From positions 1 through 10,814 of the forward strand of contig JAJZGN010000047.1 in NCBI GenBank assembly GCA_021798435.1: a stretch of 10,814 nucleotides of DNA. The letters are read 5' to 3'. The notes under the pieces were generated by a model, which saw nothing but the letters and a program-made list of their open reading frames with translations, was not told the DNA's origin and searched no databases. This DNA is from a bacterium. GTDB taxonomy: Bacteria > Chloroflexota > Dormibacteria > Aeolococcales > Bog-877. Made by a program: the position numbers and the translations under genes. Shown here piece after piece: positions 1 through 6,448 of this stretch (position 1 is the stretch's first letter; every line of letters begins with the position of its first letter).

Positions 1-416
1 CTGGTCTCCGCCGCGGCGGCCATCAGCCGCCCGCGCTCCCGCACCAGCAGAAGGGCCTCATCCCAGCTGAGGGCCCCGGAGGCGGCGCAGGCGCTGATCT
101 CCCCGAGGCTGTGGCCGGCGACCACCTCCACCTCCACCGCTCCGAAGCGCTCCTTGAAGGCTTGGTGAGCGGCATACGAAACGGCGACGACGCAGGGCTG
201 GATGTTCTCGGTGCGGAAGAGCTCCGCCACTGGTCCATCGAAACAGAGCCGGCGCACCGGCATTTGCAGCACCTCCTCGGCCCGCTGGAGCGCTGCTCGG
301 GCCGCCGGGAACAGGCGGTCCAGCTCCCGGCCCATGCCGGCGCGCTGCACCCCCTGACCCGGGAAGAGCAGGGCCAGCGGGCCGAGAAGGGTGGGGAGGG
401 GGGGGGAGAGGCTCAC
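1..416 (-). CDS. fabD: Malonyl-CoA:ACP transacylase (FabD), C-terminal part outside the window
   Basis: Transfers malonyl groups from CoA to acyl carrier protein, supplying the extender unit for type II fatty acid synthesis in the cytoplasm. About 138 codons are present of the roughly 300 usual for the family, because the gene runs off the left edge. Visible landmarks are the N-terminal FPGQG segment (residues 18-22), the TENIQP segment (69-74) and the nucleophile elbow GHSLGE (101-106) with catalytic Ser103. A downstream RERG motif carries the expected substrate-carboxylate arginine. The GTG start at 416 overlaps the acpP stop (GTGA), with GGAG four bases upstream, so translation is probably coupled to acpP. 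Codons 4-7 contain a run of nine C, unusually slippery for an essential gene. Identity is firm; the exact start is likely but not proven. Confidence 0.93.
   Translation of the reverse strand, partial: MSLSPPLPTLLGPLALLFPGQGVQRAGMGRELDRLFPAARAALQRAEEVLQMPVRRLCFDGPVAELFRTENIQPCVVAVSYAAHQAFKERFGAVEVEVVAGHSLGEISACAASGALSWDEALLLVRERGRLMAAAAET
389..406 (+). repeat. G-rich tract with a nine-G run at the fabD 5' end
   Basis: The plus strand reads GGG-T-GGGG-A followed by nine G. It fits the four-tract G3 pattern of a G-quadruplex on the template strand of fabD. The fabD mRNA therefore carries a C9 run a few codons after its start. This is seen directly; any structural or slippage role is inference. 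Confidence 0.5.
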
Positions 417-685
417 GCCGCTCCGTGCTGCTCCTGGAGGAACTCCCAGAGATCCCCCACCTTGCGCATCCCCTCCAGCCGCTCCGGGGGGAGTGACACC
501 TGGTAGCGGTCCTCGATGGCCATGATCAGCTCGACGAGGTCCAGCGAGTCGGCGGCCAGGTCGCGAGCGAAGCTGACGTCGAGCTGGACACGGTCGGCGT
601 CCACCCCGAGGATCTCACCCGCCATCCGCTGGAGTTCCGAAAAGTCGAGGGGCTCCCGTTCGGGGGCCGGGTCTGTGACGCTCAC
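413..685 (-). CDS. acpP: Acyl carrier protein
   Basis: Carries growing acyl chains on a 4'-phosphopantetheine arm during fatty acid synthesis. The protein is 90 residues with the standard attachment motif LAADSLDLVELI; Ser47 is the modified residue. The acidic helix II that docks on fatty acid synthase enzymes follows it. The first 15 or so residues are a poorly conserved acidic and proline-rich lead-in. The GTG start at 685 is chosen because AAGGAG lies nine bases upstream, inside the end of fabF, and because a longer reading adds non-ACP sequence. The gap to fabF is four bases and the stop overlaps fabD, so the three genes form one coupled operon. A carrier for another pathway is possible in principle, but the fabF and fabD neighbours argue for primary fatty acid synthesis. 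Confidence 0.93.
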   Translation of the reverse strand: MSVTDPAPEREPLDFSELQRMAGEILGVDADRVQLDVSFARDLAADSLDLVELIMAIEDRYQVSLPPERLEGMRKVGDLWEFLQEQHGAA

Positions 686-689
686 CTGT

Positions 690-1967
690 TCACGCTCCTT
701 TGGCGTTGGCTGAAGGGCCCCTTCCCAAAACCAGGCTGGCGTTGTGTCCTCCGAACCCGAAGGAGTTCGAGAGCGAAACCCGCACATCGGCCGGCCGGGC
801 CCGGTTGGGGACGTAGTCGAGGTCGCATTTCGGATCCTGCTCTTCGAGGTTGATGGTGGGGGGCACCAGGCCCCGGTCCATCGCCAGCACGCAGGCTGCG
901 GCCTCGATCGCCCCCGCCGCTCCCAGCAGGTGCCCGGTCATCGACTTGGTGGAGCTCACCGGAACGGTCCGGGCCCGCTCCCCCAGGACCTGGTGGATCG
1001 CCAGGGTCTCGGCGATGTCGCCGAGCTGAGTCGAAGTCCCGTGGGCGTTGACGTAGTCCACGTCCTCCGGCCCGAGCCCCGCCTTGCGCAGGGCGGCCCG
1101 CATCGCCCGGGCGGCGCCTCTGCCCTCGGGGTCTGGGGCCGTGAAGTGATACATGTCGGCGCTGGCCCCCGCCCCCAGCACCTCACCCCAGATCCGAGCC
1201 CCCCGGGAGACCGCGTGGCCCATCTCCTCGAGGACCAGGACCGCCGCCCCCTCGGACATCACGAAGCCGTCCCGGCCCAGGTCGAAGGGCCGGGAGGCAG
1301 CGGTGGGATCCTGGTTCCGTCGGCTCATCGCGCTCAGCTGGCAGAAGGCGCCGATCATGAGCGGGGTGAGGGAGGCCTCGGCGCCGCCCGCGATCATCGC
1401 CACCGCGTCCCCGCGTCTGACGACCTCGAAGCCGTCGGCGATGGCGTGTCCGCTGCTGGCGCAGGCGCTCACCACCGCGTAGTTGGGACCACCAGCCTGG
1501 AGCTCGATGGCGACCAGGCCCGCGGCGATGTCGGTGATCATCATGGGCGCGGTAAAGGGGCTGATCCGGCTCACCCCCCGCTCCAGAAGCATCCGGTGCC
1601 CGCGCTCGATCTCCTCCATGCCCCCGGCACCGGAACTCAGCACCACCCCGACGGCGTCCGGGTCCATGGTCGGGGGGCGCAGACCGCTGTCCTCCACCGC
1701 CATTCGCGCCGCCGCCAGCCCTAGCTGGCAGTAGCGGGCCACGTGGCGGGCCGTCTTGCGGTCCATGTAGAGCTCCGGATCGAAGTCCCGTACCTCCCCG
1801 GCGATCTGGGTGGGGAAACCGGTGGTGTCGAAGTGGGTGATCGGCCCGAGTCCCGAGCGCCCCTGACTCAGGCTCTCCCAGACCGCCTCCACCCCCGTGC
1901 CCACGGGCGTCACCAGACCCATGCCGGTGATCGCCACCCTCAACCCCGCCCCGTCGGTACCGGTCAC
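690..1967 (-). CDS. fabF: 3-oxoacyl-ACP synthase II (FabF)
   Basis: Condenses malonyl-ACP with acyl-ACP, the chain-elongating step of type II fatty acid synthesis. With the start used here the protein is 425 residues, close to the family norm of about 410-420. It opens with the typical RVAITGMGLVTPVG strand. The Cys-His-His triad is complete: Cys169 in SACASSG, His309 in NAHGTST and His346 in STKSMTGH, with Lys341 also present. The C-terminal NSFGFGGHNA motif closes the thiolase fold. GTG at 1967 is preferred because GAGGG lies four bases upstream and the family motif begins shortly after. A longer frame from ATG 2045 would add 26 residues with no FabF character. The gene follows the flavoprotein gene by 84 bases, where a TATGCT hexamer (1977-1982) could be a weak internal -10 box. 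Confidence 0.95.
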   Translation of the reverse strand: MTGTDGAGLRVAITGMGLVTPVGTGVEAVWESLSQGRSGLGPITHFDTTGFPTQIAGEVRDFDPELYMDRKTARHVARYCQLGLAAARMAVEDSGLRPPTMDPDAVGVVLSSGAGGMEEIERGHRMLLERGVSRISPFTAPMMITDIAAGLVAIELQAGGPNYAVVSACASSGHAIADGFEVVRRGDAVAMIAGGAEASLTPLMIGAFCQLSAMSRRNQDPTAASRPFDLGRDGFVMSEGAAVLVLEEMGHAVSRGARIWGEVLGAGASADMYHFTAPDPEGRGAARAMRAALRKAGLGPEDVDYVNAHGTSTQLGDIAETLAIHQVLGERARTVPVSSTKSMTGHLLGAAGAIEAAACVLAMDRGLVPPTINLEEQDPKCDLDYVPNRARPADVRVSLSNSFGFGGHNASLVLGRGPSANAKGA

Positions 1968-2051
1968 TGAACCCTCAGCATAGGGACAAAGTGTTCTGAT
2001 CGCATCGGCCGGGCTGACTGAGAAGAATGGCACGCCATAGGACATTTGGTC

Positions 2052-3293
2052 CTAATCGAGGCGCAGGGTCATCGGCCCCGATGAGGGCTCCGACCAGACC
2101 CTCGGCCCCTCCTGGTCAAGCTTGTCTGGGTCCAGGAGGGTGCCCGATTCCATCACCTGGCGTGCCCACTTGAGAGCGGGGTACTGATTCACGGCCACGC
2201 AGGCCAGCAACCGGCCGCCATCCAGCTGGAGGGTGGTGAAGCGACCGGAAGCCGGGTCGCCCCGTAAGAGGGCGGGACGGGCTGGTGCCCAGGTCCCCAC
2301 CTGCTGGACGGTGGAGCCGTAGAGCTCTGTCCAGACGTATGGCAGGGCGGCGAAGTCCTGGACCGGGCCCAGCATCGCCTCGGCGGCGTGACGCCCTTGG
2401 AGCTGAGCGCTGTCCCAATGCTCTGATCGCGTGGTCCCCCCCGGGCTCGGGAAGCGGGCGATGTCCCCGGCGGCCAGGATTTCCGGGACCGAGGTGCGGC
2501 AGGCGCCGTCCACCAGCACTCCGTCCCGCACCCGGAGCCCGGCTCTCTGTGCCAGCTGTACCCGGGGGCGGGCACCCACGGCCACCACCACCAGCTCGCA
2601 GGGGATGACTGTCCCGTCATCCAGGACCGCCGCCTCCACCTCCCCTTGGCCCTCGAGGCGGGTCGCCGTGGTGGAGGTGAGGAGCCGCACCCCGTGCTCC
2701 CGGTGCCGGTCAGCGGCCCAGGCGGCAACCTCGGATCCCAAGGCCCCCAGGGGAAGCTCACCTGCCTCCACCAGGTGAACTTCGCAGCCCATCTCCTGGG
2801 CGGTGGCAGCCACCTCGCTGCCGAGAAAGCCGGCCCCCAGGACCAGGACCCTGGCGCCAAGCCGGAGCCGCTCCCGGATCCGGTCGGCGTCCTCGACGGT
2901 GCGGAGCGTTTCCACCCCCGGAAGGTCGCGGCCGGGGATGGCCGGGCGGACCGGTTCAGAGCCCAGGGCGAGCAGGACCCGGTCGTATCGCAGCCGCTCC
3001 CCGCCGGCCACGGTCAGGGTTCGCTCCGGTGGGGAGAGCCCGACGACCCTGGTCGAGGTCCGCACCTCGACGGCGTTCTCGGCGTAGAACGCCGCCGACC
3101 GTACGAGCAGTCGGCCTTCGGGCAGTTTCCCTCTCAAGTACTGCTTGGAGAGTGGGGGGCGCTCGTGAGGAAGGCGGGGCTCGTCCGTGAACAGCACCAG
3201 CGGGCCATCGAAGCCGAGCTCCCGAAGGCGCTCGGTCGCCCGGCCCGCGGCCAAGCCCCCTCCGACGATGGCGAATACTGGCGATGACGCCAC
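2052..3293 (-). CDS. FAD/NAD-dependent ferredoxin (rubredoxin) reductase family protein
   Basis: A two-dinucleotide-domain flavoprotein of the BphA4/rubredoxin-reductase/AIF-like family, which passes electrons from NAD(P)H through FAD to a small iron-sulfur protein. The 413 residues show an FAD-binding GGGLAA (11-16), PPLSKQYL (46-53), an NAD-binding GAGFLGSE (153-160), the FAD-contacting AGDIA (275-279), EHWDSAQLQG (291-300) and PYVWTELYG (318-326). A glutamate (Glu176) ends the second strand of the NAD domain, which usually favours NADH over NADPH. No ferredoxin, P450 or oxygenase is visible nearby, so the partner is unknown. The fab operon follows 84 bases downstream, so a lipid-related role such as feeding a desaturase is conceivable but unproven. 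The GTG start at 3293 sits six bases after a TACCCT box, consistent with a leaderless transcript. Confidence 0.9.
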   Translation of the reverse strand: MASSPVFAIVGGGLAAGRATERLRELGFDGPLVLFTDEPRLPHERPPLSKQYLRGKLPEGRLLVRSAAFYAENAVEVRTSTRVVGLSPPERTLTVAGGERLRYDRVLLALGSEPVRPAIPGRDLPGVETLRTVEDADRIRERLRLGARVLVLGAGFLGSEVAATAQEMGCEVHLVEAGELPLGALGSEVAAWAADRHREHGVRLLTSTTATRLEGQGEVEAAVLDDGTVIPCELVVVAVGARPRVQLAQRAGLRVRDGVLVDGACRTSVPEILAAGDIARFPSPGGTTRSEHWDSAQLQGRHAAEAMLGPVQDFAALPYVWTELYGSTVQQVGTWAPARPALLRGDPASGRFTTLQLDGGRLLACVAVNQYPALKWARQVMESGTLLDPDKLDQEGPRVWSEPSSGPMTLRLD

Positions 3294-3299
3294 CCGGGC

Positions 3300-3305
3300 A
3301 GGGTA
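3300..3305 (-). promoter_or_regulatory. Putative leaderless -10 box of the flavoprotein gene
   Basis: Read on the minus strand this is TACCCT, separated by exactly six bases from the GTG start at 3293. This is the TANNNT geometry known for leaderless genes in high-GC bacteria. No Shine-Dalgarno sequence is present, and no clear -35 was found. Confidence 0.4.
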
Positions 3306-3313
3306 GCGCTACC
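3302..3313. promoter_or_regulatory. 12-bp perfect palindrome, candidate operator
   Basis: GGTAGCGCTACC is its own reverse complement. It overlaps the putative -10 box of the minus-strand flavoprotein gene and lies between divergent transcription units. This is typical operator placement for a dimeric repressor. The palindrome is seen directly; the regulator is unknown. Confidence 0.4.
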
Positions 3314-3409
3314 TCCCTTCGGCGGCGCCTGGGCGGCGGCCCGATTATGCTCACGCTCGATGCCAGAGCCAGTCGCGGCGCCGGCGCCCCGGGAGTTGGG
3401 TTAGCCCCA

Positions 3410-4114
3410 GTGTCCAAGGCGTCTGCCAGCCCGGTCGGAGTCCTGGCCGGAAGGGAGGAGGTTCTCGTGCTGCCGCGCGAGGTCGCTCTCGGACCGGCGC
3501 CCTGGCACGGGATCCGCCTGGAAGGGGTGAGCGAGGTACTCGCCTCCATCCCCCGCCACGGGCGCTTCCTGCCCCGGGCTGAGGTCGAGCACGACGAACG
3601 CTGGCAGCAGGTGATCCCCCACCTCGTTGTGAGCTCGGGGCAGAAGGTGCTGGCCATGCGCCGGCTGGGCCGGGGAAGCGAGCGCCGGCTGCGGGGACAG
3701 GTGACCCTGGGGGTGGGCGGCCACATCAACGCCGCGGACGGGCCGCTCGAGGTGGCCTTCGTAAACGGATGCCTCCGCGAGTGGGCCGAGGAGGTGGCCT
3801 CTCCCGCGCCCGCCACCGGGCGGCTCCTGGGCCTGATCAAGGACGGCGCGGGCGAGGTGGGCCGAGTCCATCTGGGAGTTTTGGTGATGGTGACCGCCGG
3901 GGCGGCGGGGGTGACCGTCCGCGAGGAGGACAAGCTCGAGGGGCGCCTGCTGGCGGTGCCCGAACTCGAGGTGCTGTATCTGGAGATGGAGACCTGGTCC
4001 CAGTTCGTCTACGACCGGCTCCTGAGGGGCGCCGCAGATCCGGTCCCCGCTCCCGGCCTGGAGATCACGCTGCCCGCGTCCCCAGCGGGGCCGGCTGGTA
4101 GACTCCGGGAATGA
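3410..4114 (+). CDS. Nudix-superfamily protein (phosphoesterase-like)
   Basis: Resembles a family of Nudix-fold proteins often named predicted phosphoesterase or MutT-like, which would hydrolyse a nucleoside-diphosphate-type bond; the substrate is not known. With the start used here it has 234 residues. The segment EEVLVLPRE (16-24) matches the family's opening strand, followed by GRFLPRAEVEHD and QQVIPHLVV (about 51-74). The core is GVGGHINAADG (101-111) and then REWAEEV (123-129), giving the metal-binding glutamates of the Nudix box. The spacing before REWAEEV is longer than the textbook box, as in this subfamily. Later segments LLGLIKD and VGRVHLGVL also fit. The start is uncertain: ATG 3284, ATG 3347, GTG 3410 and GTG 3467 are all in frame. 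GTG 3467 has the best ribosome site (GGGAGGAGG, five bases away) but would remove the first strand. The stop overlaps the next gene by ATGA. Confidence 0.75.
   Translation: MSKASASPVGVLAGREEVLVLPREVALGPAPWHGIRLEGVSEVLASIPRHGRFLPRAEVEHDERWQQVIPHLVVSSGQKVLAMRRLGRGSERRLRGQVTLGVGGHINAADGPLEVAFVNGCLREWAEEVASPAPATGRLLGLIKDGAGEVGRVHLGVLVMVTAGAAGVTVREEDKLEGRLLAVPELEVLYLEMETWSQFVYDRLLRGAADPVPAPGLEITLPASPAGPAGRLRE
4099..4104 (+). promoter_or_regulatory. Putative leaderless -10 box of the YbjQ-family gene
   Basis: TAGACT lies six bases before the ATG at 4111, inside the end of the Nudix gene. The spacing equals that of the flavoprotein gene box on the other strand. No strong Shine-Dalgarno is present, only CGGGA directly before the ATG. 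This suggests an extra promoter within the run, in addition to coupling through the ATGA overlap. Confidence 0.35.
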
Positions 4115-4512
4115 GCTACCAGCCGGAGCCGGAGACCGGGCACAACCGCCCCCCGCTCTGGGTTACGACGGGTGCGGGCTTCGACGGGTATCGCGTGGCG
4201 CGCCAGCTGGGCGTGGTGCGGGGGCTCATGATCCGCTCCCGCTCGGTCGTGGGCAACATTGGGGCTGGGCTGCAGCAGTTCGTCGGTGGCCGCCAGACCG
4301 TGTACATGACCATGAGCGACCACGCCCGCCAGGAGGCCTTCGACCTCATGGTCGAGCACGCCGCCGCTCTGGGCGCCAATGCGGTTCTGGCGATGCGCTA
4401 CGACTCCAACGAGCTTTCCCCCGGGGTGAGCGAGATCCTCGCCTACGGCACGGCGGTCGTGATCGCGGCCGTGGACGCCTCGGCGGCCGCTCCGCCGGCG
4501 ACTCCGGCCTGA
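4111..4512 (+). CDS. YbjQ/UPF0145 family protein
   Basis: A 133-residue member of the YbjQ (UPF0145) family. These proteins form small pentameric beta-rich assemblies and are sometimes labelled heavy-metal-binding, although their function is not settled. Family marks are VTTGAGFDGYRV (18-29), the VRGLMIRSRSVVGNIGAG segment (36-53), an AR-EAFDLMVEHAAALGANAV block and the end strand SEILAYGTAVVI. No cysteine is present, so metal binding through thiolates is unlikely in this member. A proline- and alanine-rich tail (about 124-133) is not conserved. It overlaps the Nudix gene by four bases and is followed 52 bases later by the sulfur carrier gene. The family assignment is confident; the cellular role is not known. 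Confidence 0.88.
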   Translation: MSYQPEPETGHNRPPLWVTTGAGFDGYRVARQLGVVRGLMIRSRSVVGNIGAGLQQFVGGRQTVYMTMSDHARQEAFDLMVEHAAALGANAVLAMRYDSNELSPGVSEILAYGTAVVIAAVDASAAAPPATPA

Positions 4513-4564
4513 GCATCCCCGGCATCCTTACCGAAGCATCCGGCTGTCCAACCCAGGATTGCAA

Positions 4565-4846
4565 ATGAGCACCAAGGTCCGCATTCCCAGCCCCCTGCGC
4601 CAGCTCACCGGCGGGCGGGCTGAGGTTGAGGTGGAGGCCGCCACTGTGGGCGGGGCCCTGGCCGACTTGGAGCACAGGTTCCCCGGTTTCCAGGCCCGCC
4701 TCTTCGAGGGCGACGGCTCTCTCCGACATTTCGTCAACATCTACCGCAACGATGAGGACATCCGTACCTCGGGCGGGCTGCAGACCTCCCTCGAGCCCCA
4801 GGATGAGCTCAGCATCGTTCCCGCCGTCGCGGGCGGGCTGAGGTAG
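4565..4846 (+). CDS. CysO/MoaD/ThiS-like sulfur carrier protein with a Leu-Arg extension after the diglycine
   Basis: A ubiquitin-fold sulfur carrier of 93 residues. Family members are activated at a C-terminal Gly-Gly by an E1-like enzyme, then carry sulfur as a thiocarboxylate for cysteine, molybdopterin, thiamine or thiolated tRNA synthesis. The closest recognised relative is Mycobacterium CysO: shared segments include HFVNIYRNDEDIR (55-67), SGGL (69-72) and VPAVAGG (85-91). The chain does not end at Gly91 but continues with Leu92-Arg93, so a protease would have to expose the diglycine, as JAMM-type peptidases do for some relatives. ATG 4565 is chosen over TTG 4559, with AGGA six bases upstream. 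It lies just before mnmA, a sulfur-transfer enzyme. No cysM, mec or E1-like gene is visible in the window. Confidence 0.85.
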   Translation: MSTKVRIPSPLRQLTGGRAEVEVEAATVGGALADLEHRFPGFQARLFEGDGSLRHFVNIYRNDEDIRTSGGLQTSLEPQDELSIVPAVAGGLR

Positions 4847-4900
4847 TCGACACAGTCAGGTCCCAGACGGTGCTTGCGACCCCGGCCGTGAGTCTGCCCG

Positions 4901-4920
4901 GGCCTCAGGGAGCTGAGGCC
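4901..4920 (+). promoter_or_regulatory. Perfect 8-bp hairpin with a GGAG loop in the mnmA leader
   Basis: GGCCTCAG and CTGAGGCC form a perfect stem around the tetraloop GGAG. No T tract follows, so it is not an intrinsic terminator. The loop and the GAGG in the 3' arm are both Shine-Dalgarno-like, and an in-frame TTG at 4924 lies five bases after GAGG. It could control translation initiation of mnmA, or be chance within an N-terminal extension. Confidence 0.35.
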
Positions 4921-4974
4921 GAATTGAACCCGGGGCCGCTCGACCAAAAGGCGCCCTTGCTTCCCCCCTGGACG

Positions 4975-6114
4975 ATGCCCCTGCTGGAGGCTCTGGGGGG
5001 GATCGAGCCTCGCCCCACTCTGGTGGCTGTGGCCATGAGCGGGGGAGTGGACAGTTCGGTCGCAGCGGCGCTGCTCGCTACCTCGGGCTTGCCGGTGGTC
5101 GGGGTGACCATGAGGCTGTGGGCGGAAGAGGACTTCGAGCGCGGGGAGGGGGGCTGCTGCTCCCTGGACGCCGTGGAGGACGCGCGGCGGGTATGCGCCC
5201 GGCTGGGGATCCCCCATTACGTGATCAACCTTCGCGACCAATTCGAGCGGACGGTGGTGGGGCAGTTCCTCGAGGAGTACCGGGAGGGCCGGACCCCCAA
5301 TCCCTGCGTCCGCTGCAATGAGACGGTCAAATTTGCCGACCTCCACCTGCGCATGTCACGGGTGGGGGCCAGCCACCTGGCCACCGGTCATTACGCCCGG
5401 GTGGAACGGGGCGGCCCCGCGGGGGTGGTACTGCGGCGGGCGCGCGACCCGCGCAAGGACCAGTCCTACACGCTCTACCGGACGCCTCCAGATGTCCTCA
5501 GCCGCTGCCTGTTCCCTCTCGGCACCCTGGAAAAGCCGCAGGTCCGCGAGCTCGCCGCCGCGCTCGGACTCGGAGTCGCGGCCAAGCCGGACAGCCAGGA
5601 GCTCTGCTTCGTGGGCGGGGGCGACCACCGGGAGCTGCTGGCTCGGGAGCTTTCCGGCTCGTTCTCGGAGGGCCCGGTGGTGGACCAGGAGGGGGTGTTG
5701 GTGGGGCGCCACCGAGGGCTGCCCTTCTACACCGTGGGGCAGCGGCACGGGCTGGGGCTGCCGGCCCGCCGACCGGACGCTCAGCCCCTCTACGTCTATG
5801 AGGTGGACCGCCCTCGCAACACCCTGCGGGTAGGGCCCTGGAGTTCCTTGCTGCGGACCGGCTGCCGCATCTCCAGGTTTGTGGCCCTGGCATCGCCGCC
5901 GGGGCGGGGCTGGCAAAGGGCTCTGGCCCAACTTCGGGCCCACGCCCAGCCGACCCCGGTGAGCTGGCGCCTCATCCCGGGGGAGCGGGCTGAGGTCCGC
6001 TTCGCCGCCCCGCAGGCGGCGGTCTCACCGGGCCAGTCGCTGGTCCTCTACGATGGAGACCAGGTGGTGGCGGGCGGAGAGATCGAAGTGAAATCCGGGG
6101 AGGAGTGCGACTGA
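4975..6114 (+). CDS. mnmA: tRNA-specific 2-thiouridylase MnmA
   Basis: Adenylates and thiolates uridine 34 in the anticodon wobble position of tRNA-Glu, -Gln and -Lys. From ATG 4975 the protein is 379 residues, the usual MnmA length. The ATP-binding PP-loop SGGVDS is at 22-27. TPNPCVRCN (107-115) holds Cys111 and Cys114, followed by ATGHYARV (136-143), KDQSYTLY (161-168) and DSQELCF (206-212) with Cys211. FYTVGQRHGLG marks the later domain. Cys114 and Cys211 correspond to the two catalytic cysteines of E. coli. Cys111 replaces the aspartate there, giving a three-cysteine set that could hold an iron-sulfur cluster. The frame is open back to GTG 4870 (23 bases after the sulfur carrier) and TTG 4924; no start has a convincing ribosome site except possibly TTG 4924. 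Its stop overlaps the next start (TGATG). Confidence 0.95.
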   Translation: MPLLEALGGIEPRPTLVAVAMSGGVDSSVAAALLATSGLPVVGVTMRLWAEEDFERGEGGCCSLDAVEDARRVCARLGIPHYVINLRDQFERTVVGQFLEEYREGRTPNPCVRCNETVKFADLHLRMSRVGASHLATGHYARVERGGPAGVVLRRARDPRKDQSYTLYRTPPDVLSRCLFPLGTLEKPQVRELAAALGLGVAAKPDSQELCFVGGGDHRELLARELSGSFSEGPVVDQEGVLVGRHRGLPFYTVGQRHGLGLPARRPDAQPLYVYEVDRPRNTLRVGPWSSLLRTGCRISRFVALASPPGRGWQRALAQLRAHAQPTPVSWRLIPGERAEVRFAAPQAAVSPGQSLVLYDGDQVVAGGEIEVKSGEECD

Positions 6115-6446
6115 TGGCCTGGCCAGCGGAGGCCGTCCTTCTGCTCATGGCTCTGGCCGGCTGCCTTCTCGCCTGCGCCTCGCTGCAGCTGGCTGACAGC
6201 TGGCGGAGCTGGCCGCTGGCGGTGGTGGGGGTGGCCACGTTCCTGGCCCTGCTGGCGGAGGTGGGGGCGCTCAACGGCTCATTCGGGCCGGTGCTTGCAG
6301 CTGGGGTCGGGGTCCCGACTCTGGTCCTGGCCGGTGTCGCAGTGGCTGCCCTGGCGGTGTACCTGCTGCTGCCCCCTCCGGATCCCCGGCCGTCGGATCG
6401 CCCTCTCCCCACCGGTCCGGCTGCGAATCCCGACAGCGAGGCCTGA
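6114..6446 (+). CDS. Small hydrophobic membrane protein of unknown function
   Basis: I do not recognise this 110-residue protein. It has three likely membrane segments (about 6-26, 34-54 and 60-86), then a proline-rich polar tail of about 24 residues that is probably cytoplasmic or extended. Charged residues are rare: Glu6, Asp28, Arg31 and Glu49 are the only ones before the tail. ATG 6114 is preferred over GTG 6105 because GGGGAGGA ends nine bases before it, at the very end of mnmA, and the two genes overlap by one base. The next membrane protein gene starts two bases after its stop. The tight spacing suggests co-translation with its neighbours and possibly a shared complex. A distant relation to three-helix subunits such as NuoK or Mrp small subunits crossed my mind but is not supported by any motif. 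Confidence 0.65.
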   Translation: MAWPAEAVLLLMALAGCLLACASLQLADSWRSWPLAVVGVATFLALLAEVGALNGSFGPVLAAGVGVPTLVLAGVAVAALAVYLLLPPPDPRPSDRPLPTGPAANPDSEA

Positions 6447-6448
6447 GG

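Noticed and set aside
744..1724. A 326-codon open frame on the plus strand opposite fabF
   Set aside because: It is antisense to a FabF with an intact catalytic triad. Its translation is Arg/His/Gly-rich low-complexity sequence, typical of shadow frames in GC-rich DNA.
2956..3933. A 325-codon minus-strand frame spanning the divergent promoter region
   Set aside because: It overlaps the well-supported flavoprotein gene and is antisense to the Nudix gene, with Ser/Arg/Pro-rich sequence and no recognisable domain.
4513..4541. Three copies of GCATCC between the YbjQ and sulfur carrier genes
   Set aside because: Spacing is irregular (9 and 14 bases) and the unit is short; chance is sufficient as an explanation.
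6156..6167. Lipobox-like LAGC in the first small membrane protein
   Set aside because: There is no positively charged n-region before it, and the cysteine lies in the middle of a membrane helix of a three-helix protein.
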